The position numbers and the translations under genes are program-made. From NCBI GenBank assembly GCA_003457135.1, contig DMSQ01000081.1, forward strand, positions 1 to 9,941: DNA of 9,941 nt. The letters run 5' to 3'. The notes below the pieces were generated by a model. That model was not told where the DNA came from and did no database searches. It was given only the letters and a program-made list of their open reading frames with translations. Positions 7,301-9,941 of the stretch are shown here, piece after piece. This stretch comes from Prolixibacteraceae bacterium. Lineage in GTDB: Bacteria; Bacteroidota; Bacteroidia; Bacteroidales; Prolixibacteraceae. Each line of letters starts with the position of its first letter. The first letter of the stretch is position 1.

Positions 7301-8318
7301 TTATACCAACACTAAGGATACTAATACGGTTGCAATAATCAAAAGTACAGGCATTAATTGTCACGTTTTGGGCATCGCACCAAATACCATTTAAACCAGC
7401 AAATAAAATATCACAATTTTGAACAGTTAAATAATGACAGGCACTTTCAGCACTTATGGCATCTTTTATTGTGCCTGAAAAAGATAAATAATCAAGTGTA
7501 TTGTATATTATTGCATAATTGACTTTACAGACATTGTTTAAAGTTGCTACCCTAACTGTTTTTGTCGTTGGACTAGTTGCACCAAAAAACATATAAAATT
7601 TGCCCGTAGATGTGTTATGATACCATTCGCCAAATTGATCTAATGTTCTTAGGTCATTTTGTATAAAATAGTTTCCAGTTGCATCTGCATTTCTCGCAGA
7701 ACCAATGCTCATATATGTGAGCGTATTAGAAGTGTGATTTGTGATTGTGCAGCGATCAATAGTGTAAGCGTTTTTAATAATTAAAGCTTCTGCGCCAATC
7801 CAATTAGTTGCATCGCCCAAAGTATTATCTGTAATAGAAACATTTGCCGAAGCAGATTCATAAGTTAAATATGTTGTATTTGGGTATCGTCCCATTCCAT
7901 ATTGCACTCCATCAATCGTAACCATGTTGGTTTGTGATTCTGATGTAATGACCTTAGAATATATACCGCCGCCCTCATCAGTCCACCCGGCTACTGTTGT
8001 AAACCCTGTAATAATAGGATTTGCGCCTGTGCCATAAGCTCCAAATGTAATTGGATTTCCTTCAATACCAGAATTTTTAGGTATTAGAGTTCCATAAAAC
8101 GTATCACCTTTTTGAAATAAAATTTGATCACCAGCTTTAAAGGTAGCTGCATTGACTTTAGCCAAGGTTTTCCAGGGCAAAGCAGTAGTTAAACCTGAAT
8201 TGGCATCATTGCCGGTATTACTTATATAGTAGGTGGTGGCCATACAGTACAAAGAAAAGCCGGCCATTATCAGGAACAGGAATACTTTTTTCACCACTTT
8301 TTCGTAAATCTTTTTCAT
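4350..8318 (-). CDS. Secreted beta-helix protein, Fn3 domains, T9SS sorting domain
   Basis: A 1322-residue exported protein. Residues 1-27 are a signal peptide (basic start, hydrophobic core VFLFLIMAGFSLY, cleavage after C25-M-A27). About 28-640 is a right-handed parallel beta-helix: it opens YYISNTGNDANSG...PWKTLAKV...AGDQILFQKGDTF and continues with N/I-rich turns such as VTINACTFDYC and ATITNNSISNNA, as in pectate lyase-like and other polysaccharide-acting proteins. Then come Fn3 (641-734), an Ig-like beta domain (735-829), a second near-identical Fn3 (830-923), two copies of an 88-residue GYN/GWN repeat (about 927-1104), a beta domain with GDELAAFDGDVCVG, and a type IX sorting domain (about 1246-1322; VFPNPSQGRF...GLYLVK). 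It should cross the outer membrane and be anchored or released. Enzyme activity is inferred from fold only; an adhesin is the alternative. The ATG at 8318 gives a proper signal peptide. It is transcribed against all its neighbours. Confidence 0.9.
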   Translation of the reverse strand: MKKIYEKVVKKVFLFLIMAGFSLYCMATTYYISNTGNDANSGLTTALPWKTLAKVNAATFKAGDQILFQKGDTFYGTLIPKNSGIEGNPITFGAYGTGANPIITGFTTVAGWTDEGGGIYSKVITSESQTNMVTIDGVQYGMGRYPNTTYLTYESASANVSITDNTLGDATNWIGAEALIIKNAYTIDRCTITNHTSNTLTYMSIGSARNADATGNYFIQNDLRTLDQFGEWYHNTSTGKFYMFFGATSPTTKTVRVATLNNVCKVNYAIIYNTLDYLSFSGTIKDAISAESACHYLTVQNCDILFAGLNGIWCDAQNVTINACTFDYCNRISILSVGINATITNNSISNNAIIVGQGNVWLAGISAVYIYSNNPTVLNNIIRNTATNGILLSSLVDVGIIKNNYIYSTCLLNSDHGSIYTDGSHTALVIDGNLIIKSLGSGIYLDEYSTNIEVKNNSISECAIEGIKLHKANNNVIKDNIVYNCQIGFGMQNWLNEDNLSNNTLTGNILVAKKTTQYPFRYITRYTSYTTTFTTLTFNNNYYTRPIDDINTINTNLPSLYDQYKTLAQWQTVSVQDANSKKSPQSITNENDLQFEYNETKSAKTVSLSQPMIDVKGTKYVGSITLQPFTSVVLMKDLTPAVVPGTPTSVVATAGNASASVTFVAPLSNGGSAITGYTVTSIPAGGVDANAGSTSLTHTITGLTNGASYTFTVKATNSVGTSVASSASNSVTPKAPVATGFLFIGPSSGNVNSASANFTVTPDNPYTGTITITPTGTGSEGLSAKVLTFSSSSTAQTFSITPTAAGSISLAPTNNGSLTNPAILTYAANAVVPAAPTSVVAIAGNTSASVSFVAPANNGGSAITGYTVTSIPAGGTDVNAGSTSLTHTITGLTNGTSYTFTVKATNSAGTSLASVASNPVIPSAPTEYSQILELKKGYNMISTYVAPSDPVVIVVTQPIVADGNLIKIQDESGNSYENWGSFGGWINNLGSFQQTEGYKIKVAENCTLQVTGHSIALPLDIPLNAGWNIISFPRTDALDAMMIIQSLIDQNKLIKVQDETGNSIEDWGVYGGWKNGIGNFVPGKAYRVKMSASAVLTIQQNYTKSANTPVYSEKTSYFSSQAEGNGVDHMNINIIGLREAGLSAGDELAAFDGDVCVGTLKITNSNLTLGTASLIASSSTGSQHKDGFKDGASVQLYVWNQISGLESKVEAAAIKGSLNYLKNASILVKMKSLTTTVAPQNANMMQTEVFPNPSQGRFTVRFSELPEAGSRIEVLDLSGRKVASRLITGISEELNLYGQAAGLYLVKSILGSSEKIQKLVIQ
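5004..5531 (-). repeat. Tandem duplication of an 88-residue GYN/GWN module
   Basis: Two adjacent units of about 88 codons encode residues of roughly 927-1015 and 1016-1104. Each has a start like KKGYNMIS / NAGWNIIS, then LIK[IV]QDE[ST]GNS, [ED][ND]WG.[FY]GGW and a G-F/Y-rich end with KIKV or RVKM. W985 of the first unit corresponds to W1073 of the second. DNA similarity is obvious around 5100-5165 versus 5364-5430. I recognise this as a module seen in type IX secreted proteins of Bacteroidota but do not know a named family or function. Confidence 0.8.
5551..5830 (-). repeat. Fn3-coding direct repeat, copy 2 (C-terminal)
   Basis: Second 280-bp copy, encoding residues about 830-923. It is offset from copy 1 by 567 bp, exactly 189 codons, so recombination between the copies would delete or duplicate one Fn3 plus the Ig-like domain in frame. 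Confidence 0.9.
6118..6397 (-). repeat. Fn3-coding direct repeat, copy 1 (N-terminal)
   Basis: A 280-bp segment encoding residues about 641-734 of the secreted protein. It aligns without gaps to copy 2 at 5551-5830, with long identical stretches such as the coding for AGSTSLTHTITGLTNG and SYTFTVKATNS. Both encode a fibronectin type III domain containing NGGSAITGYTVTSIPAGG. Confidence 0.9.
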
Positions 8319-8623
8319 CCTTTGAATTTTTAACTCTTGGTTAATTCCAAATGTTATTCCAAAGGCAGGAAAAGACAGTTTATAAACATGCTAATAAGTA
8401 TCAAAACATTAAAAATAAGCCACTTAAATCACACAAGAAATATTCAATTATTAATAACCATTTTCAGAGTCAATTGTTTGGATTGCTATTCGCTCAGCAA
8501 ATCCGCACAACTGGGCGAAAAATAAATAAAATAATTTAGAGTGACCAGTTTGACCCCAAAAACATTATCAACATGATTCTGTATCAGTCTGATTTTTGAT
8601 ACTTTCAAACCAGAATAATAAAA
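8319..8623. promoter_or_regulatory. Divergent intergenic region (promoters presumed)
   Basis: This 305-bp gap separates two divergent starts, so it should hold the promoters of both the secreted beta-helix gene (leftward) and gmd (rightward). I could not match either with confidence to the Bacteroidota consensus (TAnnTTTG with TTTG upstream). Visible structure is limited to an 8-bp direct repeat ATTCCAAA at 8344-8351 and 8356-8363, 26-45 bases before the leftward start, a short inverted repeat TTAAC/GTTAA at 8330-8344, and an inverted repeat GTATCA/TGATAC (8581-8586 and 8597-8602) in the gmd leader. Short open frames here (up to 62 codons) overlap each other in different frames and look non-coding. 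Confidence 0.4.
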
Positions 8624-9805
8624 ATGACACAAAAAACCGCATTAATAACCGGGGTAACCGGACAGGACGGGGCTTACCTAAGTGAGTTCCTGCTAAAAAA
8701 AGGGTACATGGTTCATGGTATCAAACGTCGTTCATCGTTGTTTAACACCGATCGTATTGACCACATTTACGAGGATCCGCATGTTGAAAACCGGCAATTC
8801 AAACTTCATTACGGCGATTTGACCGACAGTATGAACCTTACCCGTATTATTCAGGAGACGCAACCAGACGAAATTTACAATCTGGCAGCCATGAGTCATG
8901 TGGCCGTTAGTTTCGAAACTCCCGAATATACCGCCAATGCTGATGGACTGGGAACTCTCCGGATTTTAGAAGCAGTACGCCTGCTTGGATTAACCGGGAA
9001 AGCCCGAATTTACCAGGCATCTACTTCCGAATTATATGGAATGGTGCAGGAAGTGCCACAAACAGAGAAGACTCCGTTTTATCCCCGCTCACCCTATGCT
9101 GTTGCAAAAATGTATGCCTACTGGATCACGGTAAACTATCGTGAAGCCTATAAGATGCACGCCAGTAATGGAATTTTGTTTAACCATGAATCGCCCATAA
9201 GGGGAGAAACATTTGTGACACGTAAAATCACGCGTGCCATTAGCCGCATTGCTTTAGGAATGCAGGACCAGCTTTTTTTGGGAAACCTCTCATCGAGACG
9301 CGACTGGGGCCACGCCAAAGACTATATAAAAGCTATGTACCTGATCCTTCAGCAAGACCAACCTGATGATTATGTGATTGCAACCGGCATCACCACCACC
9401 ATCCGTGACTTTGTTAAAATGGCATGTGCCGAAATCGGACTTGATATTGCATTCACCGGTGAAGGTGCAGATGAAAAAGGGTTCCTGGTCGGTATTGATG
9501 AAAATTTATTCATCGAAAAAGTCGGATCGCACTATGTGGCCGGAATTAAAGCACGAATGGTTCCTGAACTTGTTGCAGGAAGTTTGTCGAATGCCATTGT
9601 CAATGTTGATCCCAAATATTTCCGGCCAACCGAAGTTGACCTGTTGATTGGAGATCCTACAAAATCAAAAACCAAACTGGGATGGGAACCGAAATATGAT
9701 CTGCAAGGGCTGGTTACCGACATGATGCAGTCTGACATTAAACTCATGAAGAAGGACGCATGGCTTAAAGAAGGCGGATACCGTACCATGAATTACTTTG
9801 AATAA
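8624..9805 (+). CDS. gmd: GDP-mannose 4,6-dehydratase
   Basis: A 393-residue extended short-chain dehydrogenase that converts GDP-D-mannose to GDP-4-dehydro-6-deoxy-D-mannose in the cytoplasm, the first step towards GDP-L-fucose, GDP-rhamnose, GDP-perosamine and related sugars. The cofactor loop is TGVTGQDG (G10, G13, G16), followed by the GIKRRSSLFNT segment (residues 32-42) that favours NADP. Catalytic residues are T134 and E136 in STSELYG, and Y158 and K162 in the YxxxK motif. NHESPIRGETFVTRKI (187-202) is the substrate-binding block; I192 replaces the arginine of the E. coli enzyme, a change I recall as usual in Bacteroidota. It is about 20 residues longer than E. coli Gmd, through an enlarged segment around 288-328. 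The ending, KKDAWLKEGGYRTMNYFE, is typical for the phylum. G+C is near 47% in a sampled line (8641-8700), far above the glycosyltransferase genes. A GDP-fucose synthase (fcl) often follows but lies outside the window if present. Confidence 0.97.
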   Translation: MTQKTALITGVTGQDGAYLSEFLLKKGYMVHGIKRRSSLFNTDRIDHIYEDPHVENRQFKLHYGDLTDSMNLTRIIQETQPDEIYNLAAMSHVAVSFETPEYTANADGLGTLRILEAVRLLGLTGKARIYQASTSELYGMVQEVPQTEKTPFYPRSPYAVAKMYAYWITVNYREAYKMHASNGILFNHESPIRGETFVTRKITRAISRIALGMQDQLFLGNLSSRRDWGHAKDYIKAMYLILQQDQPDDYVIATGITTTIRDFVKMACAEIGLDIAFTGEGADEKGFLVGIDENLFIEKVGSHYVAGIKARMVPELVAGSLSNAIVNVDPKYFRPTEVDLLIGDPTKSKTKLGWEPKYDLQGLVTDMMQSDIKLMKKDAWLKEGGYRTMNYFE

Positions 9806-9816
9806 TTTCGAATTAT

Positions 9817-9941
9817 GGGAAGAGGGGAAGAGGAGAAGTTGAGAAGAGGAGAAGAGGAGAAGAGGGGAAGAGGAGAATGTGAGAAAATGGGAAGAGGGGA
9901 AGAGGAGAATGTGGGAAGAGGGGAAGAGGAGAATGTGAGAA
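9817..9941. repeat. Purine-rich tandem repeat array (continues past window)
   Basis: Starting 12 bases after the gmd stop, the plus strand is almost pure G and A for 125 bases to the window edge. Two exact 24-bp units (GGGAAGAGGGGAAGAGG, then AGAATGT) lie head to tail at 9889-9912 and 9913-9936. The first 21 bases of the unit also occur at 9817-9837, and most of it at 9860-9880. Shorter GAGAAGAG sub-repeats fill the rest. Only scattered T residues (9839-9840, 9878, 9880, 9888, 9910, 9912, 9934, 9936) break the purine strand. It has no start codon or coding character. The array is cut by the window end, so its total length is unknown. Confidence 0.9.

Noticed and set aside
8337..8539. Two overlapping 62-codon plus-strand frames in the divergent gap
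   Set aside because: They use different frames over the same AT-rich DNA, have no recognisable motifs and would sit over the upstream region of the leftward gene.
9532..9789. Minus-strand open frame of 85 codons within gmd
   Set aside because: It is antisense to the conserved C-terminal part of Gmd and shows no features of its own.
9817..9941. CRISPR array
   Set aside because: The repeated units are head to tail with no unique spacers and are nearly pure purine; no cas genes are in view.

Overview
The window looks like part of a surface- or exopolysaccharide biosynthesis locus from a member of the Bacteroidota, probably Bacteroidales/Marinilabiliales-like. The main reasons are a large exported protein ending in a type IX secretion (Por) C-terminal sorting domain, AT-rich DNA, the absence of convincing Shine-Dalgarno sequences before most starts, and the gene content. 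The exact genus cannot be read from the sequence. No intact mobile element, RNA gene or CRISPR array is visible.

Layout. Positions 1-~470 hold the decayed 3' part of a transposase gene on the minus strand. It runs directly into the 3' part of a broken capF/wbjC-type gene (about 475-1024, plus strand), which is recognisable only after correcting two in-frame stops and a 4-bp tandem duplication. Then come four intact, tightly packed plus-strand genes (1104-4349): a SAM methyltransferase, a GT4 glycosyltransferase, a hexapeptide-repeat O-acetyltransferase and a WecG/TagA/CpsF-family (GT26) glycosyltransferase. A 1322-codon gene on the opposite strand (4350-8318) encodes a secreted right-handed beta-helix protein with two near-identical Fn3 domains, a duplicated GYN/GWN repeat and a type IX sorting domain. 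Its stop codon abuts that of the GT26 gene, and its probable terminator lies inside the end of the GT26 coding sequence. After a 305-bp divergent intergenic region comes gmd (GDP-mannose 4,6-dehydratase, 8624-9805). The window ends inside a purine-rich tandem repeat.

How the parts fit. The plus-strand genes would build and decorate a lipid-linked glycan at the cytoplasmic face of the inner membrane: sugar transfer by the GT4 and GT26 enzymes, O-acetylation, and possibly methylation. Gmd supplies GDP-4-keto-6-deoxymannose, the precursor of GDP-L-fucose and related sugars. The capF remnant suggests the locus once contributed to UDP-N-acetyl-L-fucosamine synthesis and has lost that step. The beta-helix protein has the fold of polysaccharide lyases and hydrolases and would act outside the cell, perhaps on the same or a foreign polysaccharide; this is inference.

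I do not see a clearly new system. The most useful observations are the multi-lesion capF pseudogene, the antisense terminator embedded in the GT26 gene, the in-frame domain duplications of the secreted protein, and the purine tandem array.
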